NCBI RefSeq assembly: GCF_000959525.1
Contig: NZ_CP009830.1
Location: forward strand, 310,001-374,000
Length of the DNA: 64,000 bases
Origin: Burkholderia multivorans ATCC BAA-247
GTDB taxonomy: Bacteria; Pseudomonadota; Gammaproteobacteria; Burkholderiales; Burkholderiaceae
Direction: 5' to 3'
The notes beneath the pieces were generated by a model that saw only the letters and a list, made by a program, of their open reading frames with translations, did not search any database and had not been told where the DNA came from. Each line of letters begins with the position of its first letter. Position 1 is the stretch's first letter. Below, in pieces: positions 15,658 through 24,950 of this stretch. A program made the position numbers and the translations under genes.

Positions 15658-17403
15658 ATGCCCGAACCGATCTATACGCTCGGCATCAACGCCGCCTTTC
15701 ACGACAGCGCCGCGTGCCTCGTGCGCGACGGCGTGGTCGTGGCCGCGGCCGAGGAAGAACGCTTCACGCACGTGAAGCATGCGAAACGGCCAGTGCCGTT
15801 TTCGACCTGGGAATTGCCGTATCACGCGATCGACTACTGTCTCGCGGAAGCGGGCATCGCGCTCGCGGACGTGCAGCATGTCGCGTATTCGTACGATCCG
15901 TGGCTCGAACTCGATCGCCGCGCCGGACAGCCGTCGCTCACGCTGCCGCTCGAACCGTCCGCGCACGCGCGGCCGCCGGGCGGCGAGTCGCCGTGGCATC
16001 CGCTGTTCCTGTCGTCGATCGTCAACGCGCCGCGTCAGCTCGCGGGCGGCGCGCCGCACCACCTGCAGCGGCGCTTTCGCGGCGTCACGCACGACGGGCC
16101 GTTCCGCTGGCATTTCGTCGAACACCACCTCGCGCACGAGGCGAGCGCGTTTCTCGCGGCGCCGTACGAGCGCTGCGCGGTGATGACGATGGACGGACGC
16201 GGCGAGCGCGCGACGACGAGCTACGGCGTGTTCGACGGACGCACGTACCGGCGCATCGCGCAGGTCGACCTGCCGCATTCGCTCGGGCTGCTGTACGAGC
16301 GCGTCACGCGTTACCTCGGCTTCCTGCATTCGTCCGACGAGTACAAGGTGATGGCGCTCGCGTCGTACGGCAAGCCGATCTACGCCGATCAGATGCGCCA
16401 GCTCGTGCGCTATCGCGGCGACGGCCGGTACGACGTCGACGAGGCGGATCTGGTCGCGCTGTTCGGCCCCGCGCGCGAGCGCGGCGGGCCGATCACGCCG
16501 AACCACTGCGACATCGCGCACGCGCTGCAGCTGGTGCTCGAGGAAACGACGCTGCGCGCGGTCGAATGGCTCGCGGCCGAAACCGGCGAGAAGCAGCTCG
16601 CGATGGCGGGCGGCGTCGCGCTGAACTGCGTGATGAATGCGCGCATTCGCGATCGCGGCCCGTTCGACGACGTGTGGGTGCAGCCGGCGGCCGGCGACGC
16701 CGGCACCGCGCTCGGCGCCGCGCTGTGGACCGACTTCCGCGAGCGCGGCGCGCGCGGCGACTGGCGCATGGATCACGCGTATCTCGGCCCGTCGTTCGAG
16801 GACGACGCGATCGAGGCCTTCATCCGCGAAGCGCAGCTGCCGTATCGGCGGCTGAACGACGTCGCCGCGCAGACGGCCGCACTGCTCGCGCAGAACCGCG
16901 TGATCGGCTGGTTCCAGGGCCGCATGGAGTTCGGCCCGCGCGCGCTCGGCGCGCGTTCGATTCTCGCGTCGCCGATCGATCCCGACATGCAGCGCAAGCT
17001 GAACCGGATCAAGGATCGCGAGGATTTCCGGCCGGTCGCGCCGGTCGCGCTCGAAAGCAAGGCACACGAGTGGTTCTCGGGCGGGCGGCGCGAGCCGCTG
17101 CATGCGCCGTTCATGCTGTTCGTCTACGACGTGCGGCCCGAGCGGGCGGAGCGGATTCCGGCCGTGCGCCATATCGACGGCACCGCGCGCGTGCAGACGG
17201 TCGGCCCGCAGCAGAACCCGCTGCTGCACGCGCTGCTGACCGAGTTCGACGCGCTGACCGGCGTGCCGGTGCTCGTCAACACGTCGTTCAACACGCGCGG
17301 CGAGCCGATCGTCTGCACGCCGCGCGACGCGATCGAATGCTTCTGGACTTCGCCGCTCGACGCGCTCGTGATCGGTTCGTTCCTGATGGAGAAGCCGCGA
17401 TGA
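15658..17403 (+). CDS. Carbamoyltransferase, NodU/CmcH family
   Basis: 581 aa, the usual family length. NodU-type enzymes transfer a carbamoyl group from carbamoyl phosphate, through a carbamoyl-adenylate, to a sugar hydroxyl. The N-terminal half has the ASKHA-like opening YTLGINAAFHDSAACLV, AAAEEERFTHVKHAK and FVEHHLAHEASAF. The C-terminal half has the YrdC-related adenylate region with GWFQGRMEFGPRALGARSIL and VNTSFNTRGEPIVCTPRDAI. Its position among glycosyltransferases suggests O-carbamoylation of the glycan made by this operon. AGGAGC lies 8 nt before the ATG. It ends with a 4-bp overlap with the GT2 gene. Confidence 0.92.
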   Translation: MPEPIYTLGINAAFHDSAACLVRDGVVVAAAEEERFTHVKHAKRPVPFSTWELPYHAIDYCLAEAGIALADVQHVAYSYDPWLELDRRAGQPSLTLPLEPSAHARPPGGESPWHPLFLSSIVNAPRQLAGGAPHHLQRRFRGVTHDGPFRWHFVEHHLAHEASAFLAAPYERCAVMTMDGRGERATTSYGVFDGRTYRRIAQVDLPHSLGLLYERVTRYLGFLHSSDEYKVMALASYGKPIYADQMRQLVRYRGDGRYDVDEADLVALFGPARERGGPITPNHCDIAHALQLVLEETTLRAVEWLAAETGEKQLAMAGGVALNCVMNARIRDRGPFDDVWVQPAAGDAGTALGAALWTDFRERGARGDWRMDHAYLGPSFEDDAIEAFIREAQLPYRRLNDVAAQTAALLAQNRVIGWFQGRMEFGPRALGARSILASPIDPDMQRKLNRIKDREDFRPVAPVALESKAHEWFSGGRREPLHAPFMLFVYDVRPERAERIPAVRHIDGTARVQTVGPQQNPLLHALLTEFDALTGVPVLVNTSFNTRGEPIVCTPRDAIECFWTSPLDALVIGSFLMEKPR

Positions 17404-18401
17404 ACATGCGCGACACGCAGCTGCCGCCGGTCGTGTCCGTCGTCGTGCCGACCTACCGGCGGCCCGATCTGCTCGAACGCTGTCTCGACGCGCTGTGCGT
17501 GCAGGTGTTCGATCCGACGACGTACGAGATCATCGTCGTCGACGACGATCCGGCCGGCAGCGCGCGGCCGGTGGTCGACGCATGCCGCGCGCGCATGACC
17601 GACGTGCCGGCGATCCGCTACCTGAGCGCGCCCGACACGCAGGGGCCGGCCGGTGCACGCAACGTCGGCTGGCGCAGCGCGCGCGGCGCGCTGATCGCGT
17701 TTACCGACGACGACACGATTCCCGATCCGACCTGGCTGCGCCACGGCGCGGCCGCGCTGCTCGCGGAGCCGTCCGCGGCCGCGGCGGCAGGGCGCATCGA
17801 GGTGCCGCTGCGGCCGCGGCCGACCGACTACGAACGCGACGCGGCGGGGCTCGCGCATGCCGAATTCGCGACCGCGAACTGCTTCGTGCGGCGCGCCGCG
17901 CTCGAACGCGTCGGCGGCTTCGACGAGCGCTTCACGCGCGCGTGGCGCGAGGATGCGGACCTGATGTTCGCGCTGCGCGAGCACGCGGGCCCGATCGTCG
18001 AGGTCGAGGACGCGCGCATCGTGCATCCGGTGCGGCCCGCGCGCTGGGGCGCGAGCATCGGCCAGCAGTCGAAGGTGTATTTCGACGCGCTGCTGTACAA
18101 GAAGCATCGCACGACGTACCGGCGCCATATCCGGCCGGTGCCGCCCTGGCACTACTACGGCGCGGTGTTCGCGGCGCTCGCGGCGATCGTCTGCTTCGTC
18201 GCGCGCTGGAACGCGGCCGGCGCGGTATTCGCCGGCATCTGGGCCGCGATCACCGCGTGGTTCTGCTGCAAGCGGCTGCGCGGCACGGCGCTCACGCCGT
18301 CGCACGTCGCCGAGATGATCGTCACGTCGATCGCGATTCCGCCGGTGTCGCTGTACTGGCGCATCCGCGGCGCACTTCACTTCCGGGTGTTCTTCCTATG
18401 A
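17400..18401 (+). CDS. Glycosyltransferase family 2, membrane-anchored
   Basis: 333 aa. GT-A fold with opening VSVVVPTYRRPDLLERCLDAL, nucleotide-sugar region IIVVDDDPAG, and the DXD-like FTDDDTIPDPTWL. A later acidic catalytic segment reads AWREDADLMFALREHAG. About residues 250-290 hold one or two membrane segments (AAIVCFVARW, AVFAGIWAAITAWF) that would anchor it on the cytosolic face. It probably adds one sugar to a lipid-linked or LPS-core acceptor; donor unknown. Start ATG 17400 overlaps the carbamoyltransferase stop, and its own stop overlaps the next GT9 start. Confidence 0.88.
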   Translation: MNMRDTQLPPVVSVVVPTYRRPDLLERCLDALCVQVFDPTTYEIIVVDDDPAGSARPVVDACRARMTDVPAIRYLSAPDTQGPAGARNVGWRSARGALIAFTDDDTIPDPTWLRHGAAALLAEPSAAAAAGRIEVPLRPRPTDYERDAAGLAHAEFATANCFVRRAALERVGGFDERFTRAWREDADLMFALREHAGPIVEVEDARIVHPVRPARWGASIGQQSKVYFDALLYKKHRTTYRRHIRPVPPWHYYGAVFAALAAIVCFVARWNAAGAVFAGIWAAITAWFCCKRLRGTALTPSHVAEMIVTSIAIPPVSLYWRIRGALHFRVFFL

Positions 18402-19474
18402 CGCTCGACACGTCCTCCCCGCCGGCCCCGCGCACGATCGCCGTGTTCCGCGCGCTGCAGCTCGGCGACATGCTGTGCGCTGTGCCGGCGCTGCGCGCGC
18501 TGCGTCGCGGCGCGCCCGATGCGCACATCACGCTGATCGGATTGCCGTGGGCGCGCGAATTCGCGTCGCGCTTCGGCGACTACATCGACGACTTCATCGC
18601 GTTTCCCGGCGCGCCGGGACTCGGCGAGCAGGCGGAACCGGAAGCTGCCGCGCGCGACGCGTTCCTCGCGAAGTGCCGCGCGCGCGAGTTCGATCTCGCG
18701 ATCCAGCTGCACGGCAGCGGCGCGCGGACCAACGCGATCGTCGCGTCGCTCGGCGCCGTGCGCACCGCGGGCTTCATGCCGGCCGACGGCGACGCGGCCG
18801 CGCTCGACTGTTCGATCGTCTGGCGCGACGAGGAGCCGGAAGTCACGCGCTATCTGCGGCTGATGCACGCGCTCGGCTATCCCGACTGGGGCGACTACCT
18901 CGAATTCCCGCTCGGCGGACTCGACTACGCGCTGTGGCACGTGCTCTGCGACGAATACGCGCTCGAAGCCGGCCGCTACGTGATCGTGCACCCCGGCGCG
19001 CGGATGGCGTCGCGCCGCTGGCCGGTCGAGCGTTTCGCAAACGCCGCGCGGCGGCTCGCGGACGATGGCTGGCAGATCGTGCTGACCGGCACGCGCGCGG
19101 AGATCGCGCTCGCCGGCGCATTCGCCGAACAGCTCGGGCGGCCGTGCGTGAATCTGTGCGGCCGCACGCCGCTCGGCGCGCTGGCCGCGCTGATCGGCCG
19201 CGCGCGCCTGCTGCTCTGCAACGACACCGGCGTGTCGCACGTCGCGGCCGCGCTCGGCACGCCGAGCGTCGTCGTCGCGTGCGGCAGCGACACCGCACGC
19301 TGGGCGCCGCTCGACGGCGAGCGCCACCGCGTGCTCGCGAACTATCCGTCATGCCGGCCCTGCATGTACGACGCGTGCCCGTACGAGCACGAGTGTGCAG
19401 TGGCGATCGGCGTCGACGACGTGATCGATCAGGCGAGCGCGCTGCTCGCGGAGGAGAGACGTCATGTCACGTAA
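18398..19474 (+). CDS. Glycosyltransferase family 9, second copy in the operon
   Basis: 358 aa. GT9 opening IAVFRALQLGDMLCAVPALRAL, middle YVIVHPGARMASRRWPVERF, and donor-binding LLLCNDTGVSHVAAALGTPSVVV. It shares the Cys-containing tail pattern (CRPCMYDACPYEHECA) with the GT9 at 14437, so both belong to the same subgroup rather than to the LPS inner-core WaaC/WaaF enzymes. Predicted to transfer heptose or a related sugar. The start is coupled by ATGA to the GT2 gene, and the end overlaps the next gene by 11 bp. Confidence 0.87.
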   Translation: MTLDTSSPPAPRTIAVFRALQLGDMLCAVPALRALRRGAPDAHITLIGLPWAREFASRFGDYIDDFIAFPGAPGLGEQAEPEAAARDAFLAKCRAREFDLAIQLHGSGARTNAIVASLGAVRTAGFMPADGDAAALDCSIVWRDEEPEVTRYLRLMHALGYPDWGDYLEFPLGGLDYALWHVLCDEYALEAGRYVIVHPGARMASRRWPVERFANAARRLADDGWQIVLTGTRAEIALAGAFAEQLGRPCVNLCGRTPLGALAALIGRARLLLCNDTGVSHVAAALGTPSVVVACGSDTARWAPLDGERHRVLANYPSCRPCMYDACPYEHECAVAIGVDDVIDQASALLAEERRHVT

Positions 19475-20414
19475 GCGTTTGCGCGTGCTGACCTGGCACG
19501 TGCACGGCAACTACCTGTACTACCTGTCGCAGGCGCCGCACGATTTCTTCATCGTGACGAAACCGCAGCATCCGCCCGGTTACGCGGGCCGCGTCGGCCA
19601 TCTGCCGTGGGGCGACAACGTGCACGAGGTGCCGGTCGAATGCGTGCGCGATACCGCGTTCGACTGCGTGCTGTATCAGCATCACAGCCACTACCAGCAC
19701 GACCGGCTGCATCTGCTGAGCGACGCGCAGCGCGCATTGCCGACGCTGTTCGTCGAGCACGATCCGCCGCGCGAGCATCCGACCGACACGCTGCACCCCG
19801 TGCAGGACCCGAACGTGATGCTCGTGCACGTGACGCCGTTCAACGCGCTGATGTGGGACAACGGCATCACGCCGACGCGCGTGATCGAGCACGGCGTGCT
19901 CGTGCCCGACAACGTCGCCTATCACGGCACGCTGCCGAAGGGCGTGTCGGTCGTGAACAACCTCGCGCGCCGCGGCCGCCGTCTCGGCGTGGACGTGTTC
20001 GAGCACGTGCGCCGCAGCGTGCCGCTCGATCTGGTCGGGATGGGATCGAGCGAGCTCGGCGGCATCGGCGAAGTGCCGAATCCGGCGCTGCCGCACTTCC
20101 TGTCGCACTACCGGTTCTTTTTCAATCCGATCCGCTATACGAGCCTCGGGCTCGCGGTGATCGAGGCGATGATGATCGGCCTGCCGATCGTCGCGCTCGC
20201 GACGACCGAAATGGCGCAGCTCGTGAAGACCGGCGTAAACGGCGCGGCCGACACGCGCCCGGCGGTGCTGATCGAGGCGATGCGGATGCTGATCCGCGAT
20301 GCGGACCTCGCGCGCGCGTGGGGCGAGGCCGCGCGCCGCGATGCGCGCGAGCGCTTCGGCATCGAGCGCTTCGTGCGCGACTGGGACGCGGCGCTGACCG
20401 AAGTCGCGGCGTAG
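19464..20414 (+). CDS. Glycosyltransferase (GT4/GT-B-like), last gene of the glycan operon
   Basis: 316 aa. The C-terminal half carries the GT-B donor site: FFFNPIRYTSLGLAVIEAMMIGLPIVALATTEM resembles the GT4 E-x7-E motif. The N-terminal half is His- and aromatic-rich (HVHGNYLYYLSQAPHDFF; YQHHSHYQHDR) and lacks the common GGxG opening, so it is a diverged member. It closes a run of seven overlapping genes from 13089. A GC-rich hairpin at 20425-20448 follows the stop. Donor and acceptor are unknown. Confidence 0.78.
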   Translation: MSRKRLRVLTWHVHGNYLYYLSQAPHDFFIVTKPQHPPGYAGRVGHLPWGDNVHEVPVECVRDTAFDCVLYQHHSHYQHDRLHLLSDAQRALPTLFVEHDPPREHPTDTLHPVQDPNVMLVHVTPFNALMWDNGITPTRVIEHGVLVPDNVAYHGTLPKGVSVVNNLARRGRRLGVDVFEHVRRSVPLDLVGMGSSELGGIGEVPNPALPHFLSHYRFFFNPIRYTSLGLAVIEAMMIGLPIVALATTEMAQLVKTGVNGAADTRPAVLIEAMRMLIRDADLARAWGEAARRDARERFGIERFVRDWDAALTEVAA

Positions 20415-20424
20415 CGCCATCGAT

Positions 20425-20448
20425 GCGGGCCGCGCGACGGCGGCCCGC
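20425..20448. terminator. Hairpin between convergent genes
   Basis: GCGGGCCG (20425-20432) and CGGCCCGC (20441-20448) form an 8-bp stem with an 8-nt loop. It sits between the ends of the glycan operon and the 20457 activator gene. No T-run follows, so it may act with Rho or only as an RNA 3'-end protector. Confidence 0.45.
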
Positions 20449-20456
20449 CCGCTCGC

Positions 20457-21500
20457 TCACTGGCTCGACGCGTTCGTCGCCGGGTTCGTGCCGCTTCCCG
20501 ATCCGCCGCCTGCGGTGCCGGAGCCGCCCGACAGGTTCGCGACGAGATTGCGCTCGTGCTCGGGCAGCAGCGCGAGGCGGTTGTACAGCGTTTTCAGGCT
20601 GATGCCGAGCGCCTTCGCGGTGCGCGGCTTGTCGCCGTTGAAATGCCGCAGCGACGCGACGATGAAGCGCTGCTGCGTATGCGCGAGCGTCGTGCCGATA
20701 TGGAGCGTCATCGCGTTGTGCCGCACTTCCTCGCGCGGCGGCTGGCGGCGCGGCAGCTGCAGGTCGATCTGCTCGTCCGCGAGGATGAACGCGCGCTCGA
20801 CCGCGTTGCGCAGTTCGCGCACGTTGCCGGGCCACGTGTAGGCGCGCAGCGCCTTCATCGCCTGCGTCGACAGCCGCTTGCGCGTGCGATGGCGCGTGTT
20901 CAGCCGCTCGACGATCTGCATCGCGATCTCGCCGACGTCGTCCTCGCGCTGGCGCAGCGCGGGCACGTGCAGCGCGACCGTCGCGATGCGGTAGAACAGG
21001 TCTTCGCGCAGGCGCCCGCTGCGCACCGCTTCGACCGGATCGTGATGGGTGGCCGCGACGATGCGCACGTCGATCGGAATCGCTTCGTGGCCGCCGACGC
21101 GCATGATCGTGTTCGACTCGAGCGTACGCAGCAGCTTGACCTGCAGCTCGAGCGGCATCTCGGCGATCTCGTCGAGAAACAGCGTGCCGCCGCGCGCGGC
21201 CTCGAACATGCCGACGTGCTGCGCCACCGCGCCGGTGAAGCTGCCTTTCTCGTGGCCGAACAATTGCGACTCGGCGATATCGCCGGGAATTGCGCCGCAA
21301 TTGACCGGCACGAACGGCCCGCGCCGACGCGGGCTCATGTCGTGCAGCAGTCGCGCGACAATGTCCTTGCCCGCGCCGCTCTCACCCACGATCAATACGC
21401 TTGCGCGCGTGGTGGCGACGCGCGACACCTTCAGCATCAGGGTCTGGATCGAGCGCGAGCGGCCGAACAGCCGCGTGCCGTCATCGTCGGATTTCGACAT
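20457..21500 (-). CDS. Sigma-54 activator without receiver domain (PspF-like architecture)
   Basis: 347 aa. Only about 17 residues precede the AAA+ domain: Walker A GESGAGKD, sigma-54-contacting loop GSFTGA, Walker B GGTLFLDEIAEM, arginine-finger region RLREDLFYRIA. The C-terminal Fis-type helix-turn-helix reads AKALGISLKTLYNRLALLPE, followed by a Gly/Ser-rich tail. It activates sigma-54 polymerase from upstream sites. Lacking a receiver, it should be controlled by a partner or by its own level. Start ATG 21500; the ribosome site is weak. Its recognition helix is almost identical to that of the divergent regulator at 21849, so they may share DNA targets. Confidence 0.9.
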   Translation of the reverse strand: MSKSDDDGTRLFGRSRSIQTLMLKVSRVATTRASVLIVGESGAGKDIVARLLHDMSPRRRGPFVPVNCGAIPGDIAESQLFGHEKGSFTGAVAQHVGMFEAARGGTLFLDEIAEMPLELQVKLLRTLESNTIMRVGGHEAIPIDVRIVAATHHDPVEAVRSGRLREDLFYRIATVALHVPALRQREDDVGEIAMQIVERLNTRHRTRKRLSTQAMKALRAYTWPGNVRELRNAVERAFILADEQIDLQLPRRQPPREEVRHNAMTLHIGTTLAHTQQRFIVASLRHFNGDKPRTAKALGISLKTLYNRLALLPEHERNLVANLSGGSGTAGGGSGSGTNPATNASSQ

Positions 21501-21848
21501 GGTCTGATATCGGAGTGGGAAGTTTTGACCGAATACGTCACGGCAGAAAGGAAAAAACGACGCGGTGTGCGTCGCCTGTTCGTGCACAGAGCATATCGTC
21601 GATATCGCTTGCGAGGCATTGAATATCGCAATCCGCGCGGCCGAAACGGATAGATTTAATCGATGAAGCGAGCACGCAAGACATGCTTCTTCTATACTGC
21701 TAAGCACTGTTACTGATGGCAGGACTGCTTGTCTGCCCCGATGACGCGCATCGCGTGATGCGCCGCCGAGTGCCCCGGCGGTCGACGCGCTGCCTACTCG
21801 CCGCGGTTCCGGCCGCTCGCGTGCCGGGCCGCACCACAAGGAGCCCAG
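21501..21848. promoter_or_regulatory. Divergent regulatory region between the two sigma-54 activators
   Basis: 348 bp without a supported gene. A 13-bp perfect palindrome, ATATCG-T-CGATAT, lies at 21593-21605. Related GATATCG/AATATCG words recur near 21506 and 21622. A sigma-70 -10-like TATACT is at 21693-21698 without a clear -35. I found no correctly spaced -24/-12 site, so these regulators are probably not sigma-54-driven. The palindrome is a candidate operator. Confidence 0.5.
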
Positions 21849-23216
<1,368 letters not shown>

Positions 23217-23233
23217 TGCCGCCGCGAGCCCGT

Positions 23234-24160
23234 CTACGCACGCGCGCGCGCGTTGCGCCGCGCGTCGTCGGCGGCGATCAGGCGACGCATCCGTTCGACG
23301 TGCGGCGCGATCGCGCGCCGCTCGCGCAGGATCCACGGCAAGCCCGCGAACGCCCGCACGAGTCCGCGCTCGCGCCGCAGCCGCGGCAGCATCCGCACCG
23401 TATGCACGAGCGCCGCGCCGGCCGGCCAGCGCAGCCACGCGGTCCACGCGTCGTTGCGCGCGGCGACGCTCGCGCGCGTGCGCGTGTCGCGCGCCGTCGA
23501 CGGATAGTGATGGACGGTCAGCGTCGGCGCGTACACGAGCCAGTCGCCGGCCGCGCAGAGGTCCAGCGCGAGCAGCGCTTCCTCGCCGCCGAGAAAATAG
23601 CGCGGATGGTATCCGCCCGCGCGCACGAACGCCTCGCGCCGGAACATCGTCGCGCCGGCCAGCAAGCCGAGGATCGGGCGGCCGGGCAGCGGCACCGGCG
23701 CTTCGAGCGGGCTCGCGGCCATCACGCCGCAGGTCGGGTCCTCGCGCTCGTCCGGGCCGACCAGCACGCGCGCCGTGAGCGCGGCCACGTGCGGATACGC
23801 GTCGAGCAGATCGGCCGCGTCGCGCAGCGAGCCGGATGCCCACCACGTGTCGTCGTCGCAGAACGCGACGTAGGGCGTGCGCGCGACCGCGACGCCGAGA
23901 TTGCGGCCGGCCGCGCCCGGATTGCCGGGCGCCGCGACGAGCGCCGCGTGCGGAAAGCGCGCATGCACGAGCGCGGCCGTCGCCGCGTCGGCCGCGTTGT
24001 CGACGACGACGATCGCGGGCCGGTCCGGCAGCGCGGTGAGCCGCGCGAGCGTGCGCGCGAGCTCGTCGGGGCGCCGGTACGTGAGCACGACCGCGGTCAC
24101 GCGCGGCTCGTGCGCCGTCAGCGCGACGCGCGCGGGCGTTACGCGTACGTGACGTCGCAT
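23234..24160 (-). CDS. Glycosyltransferase family 2
   Basis: 308 aa. GT-A fold: VTAVVLTYRRPDELARTLARL, donor site AIVVVDNAADAAT, and the DXD-type CDDDTWW. The central acidic motif FLGGEEALLALDLCAAG is typical of GT2 enzymes that make surface glycans. The C-terminus is Arg-rich and probably cytosolic. The start (ATG 24160) lies inside the end of the PIG-L deacetylase gene, a 22-bp overlap, so the pair is one operon. GT2/PIG-L pairs commonly act on N-acetylated sugars of lipids or polysaccharides. The exact product is unknown. Confidence 0.87.
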   Translation of the reverse strand: MRRHVRVTPARVALTAHEPRVTAVVLTYRRPDELARTLARLTALPDRPAIVVVDNAADAATAALVHARFPHAALVAAPGNPGAAGRNLGVAVARTPYVAFCDDDTWWASGSLRDAADLLDAYPHVAALTARVLVGPDEREDPTCGVMAASPLEAPVPLPGRPILGLLAGATMFRREAFVRAGGYHPRYFLGGEEALLALDLCAAGDWLVYAPTLTVHHYPSTARDTRTRASVAARNDAWTAWLRWPAGAALVHTVRMLPRLRRERGLVRAFAGLPWILRERRAIAPHVERMRRLIAADDARRNARARA

Positions 24161-24834
24161 TCGAGCTGCCAGTACGTTTCCGGTTTGCGGAGGTCCGCGA
24201 GCATATGCGGCTCGAACAGCGCGATCTGACTCGCGTACGCTTCGACCGCGCGCGCCTTGGCGTCGCGGGCCCCCGTGCGCTCGCCGGCCGGCGAGCCGAC
24301 CGGCCGCGCGATCCAGCCGTGCTCGCGCCAGCCGACCACGCGTTTCGCCATCAGCCCCTCGATGCGCCGATACGGCACGTCTTCGTAGAAACGCCACACG
24401 CGCGCCGTATCATCGTCGCGCAGCAGCATCAGCATTGCCTGCTGCACCTGCAGGTGGTCGCGATGGAACAGGCCGGCCGGCGCGAGCACGCCGTAGCCGG
24501 GATGCTCGGCGATCGCGGCCGCCACGCGCGCGGCAATGGCCGACGGCGCGGCCGGCGTGCCGTACTGGTCGTCGAGGAAGTCGAGCCATACCGGCCGCGC
24601 ATCGAGGATCGACAGCGCGCGGCGATCTTCGTCGCGGCGCGCGCGCATCGCTTCGTCCGCGCTGCGAAAGCCGGCGCGCCGATCCCAGGGCGGCGCGACG
24701 GTCCCGGCCGGCGGAATGCCGGCGAACACCGTGACGACGACCGACCCGGGTGCCTGCGCGAGCAGTTGCCCGCAACTGAACACCGCGTCGTCGAGATGCG
24801 GCGAAACAACGAGCCAGCGAGTGGGAGCAGTCAT
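24139..24834 (-). CDS. PIG-L family N-acetylglucosaminyl deacetylase
   Basis: 231 aa, cytosolic metal-dependent amidohydrolase. The zinc site opener SPHLDDAVFSCG corresponds to the family motif (P/A)HxDD, and the later metal His is in LFHRDHLQVQ. Members deacetylate GlcNAc in lipids, mycothiol or bacillithiol precursors, or antibiotics. Start ATG 24834, with GGAG about 11 nt upstream on the minus strand. It leads a two-gene operon with the GT2, and a candidate sigma-54 promoter lies at 24885-24900. A role in deacetylating a glycan sugar is likely but not shown. Confidence 0.87.
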   Translation of the reverse strand: MTAPTRWLVVSPHLDDAVFSCGQLLAQAPGSVVVTVFAGIPPAGTVAPPWDRRAGFRSADEAMRARRDEDRRALSILDARPVWLDFLDDQYGTPAAPSAIAARVAAAIAEHPGYGVLAPAGLFHRDHLQVQQAMLMLLRDDDTARVWRFYEDVPYRRIEGLMAKRVVGWREHGWIARPVGSPAGERTGARDAKARAVEAYASQIALFEPHMLADLRKPETYWQLECDVTYA

Positions 24835-24884
24835 GGCAGAGGGGACTCCATCGTATGCGGCAGCGTCCGCGGTGCGCATCGGCA

Positions 24885-24900
24885 AGCACGCGGCATGCCC
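24885..24900 (-). promoter_or_regulatory. Candidate sigma-54 promoter for the PIG-L/GT2 operon
   Basis: Minus strand reads GGGCATGCCGCGTGCT. The -12 C is 52 bp from ATG 24834. On the plus strand, a weaker overlapping match (CGGCAAGCACGCGGCA, 24880-24895) points at the kinase gene. Confidence 0.5.
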
Positions 24901-24950
24901 GCGCCGGCGACGCGCCACGACGGCCGGGCGACACGCCGGGAGCGCAGCCG

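Noticed and set aside
21716-21731. TGGCAGGACTGCTTGT as a sigma-54 promoter for the response regulator
   Set aside because: The TTG element is one base out of register, so no GC falls at the -12 position.
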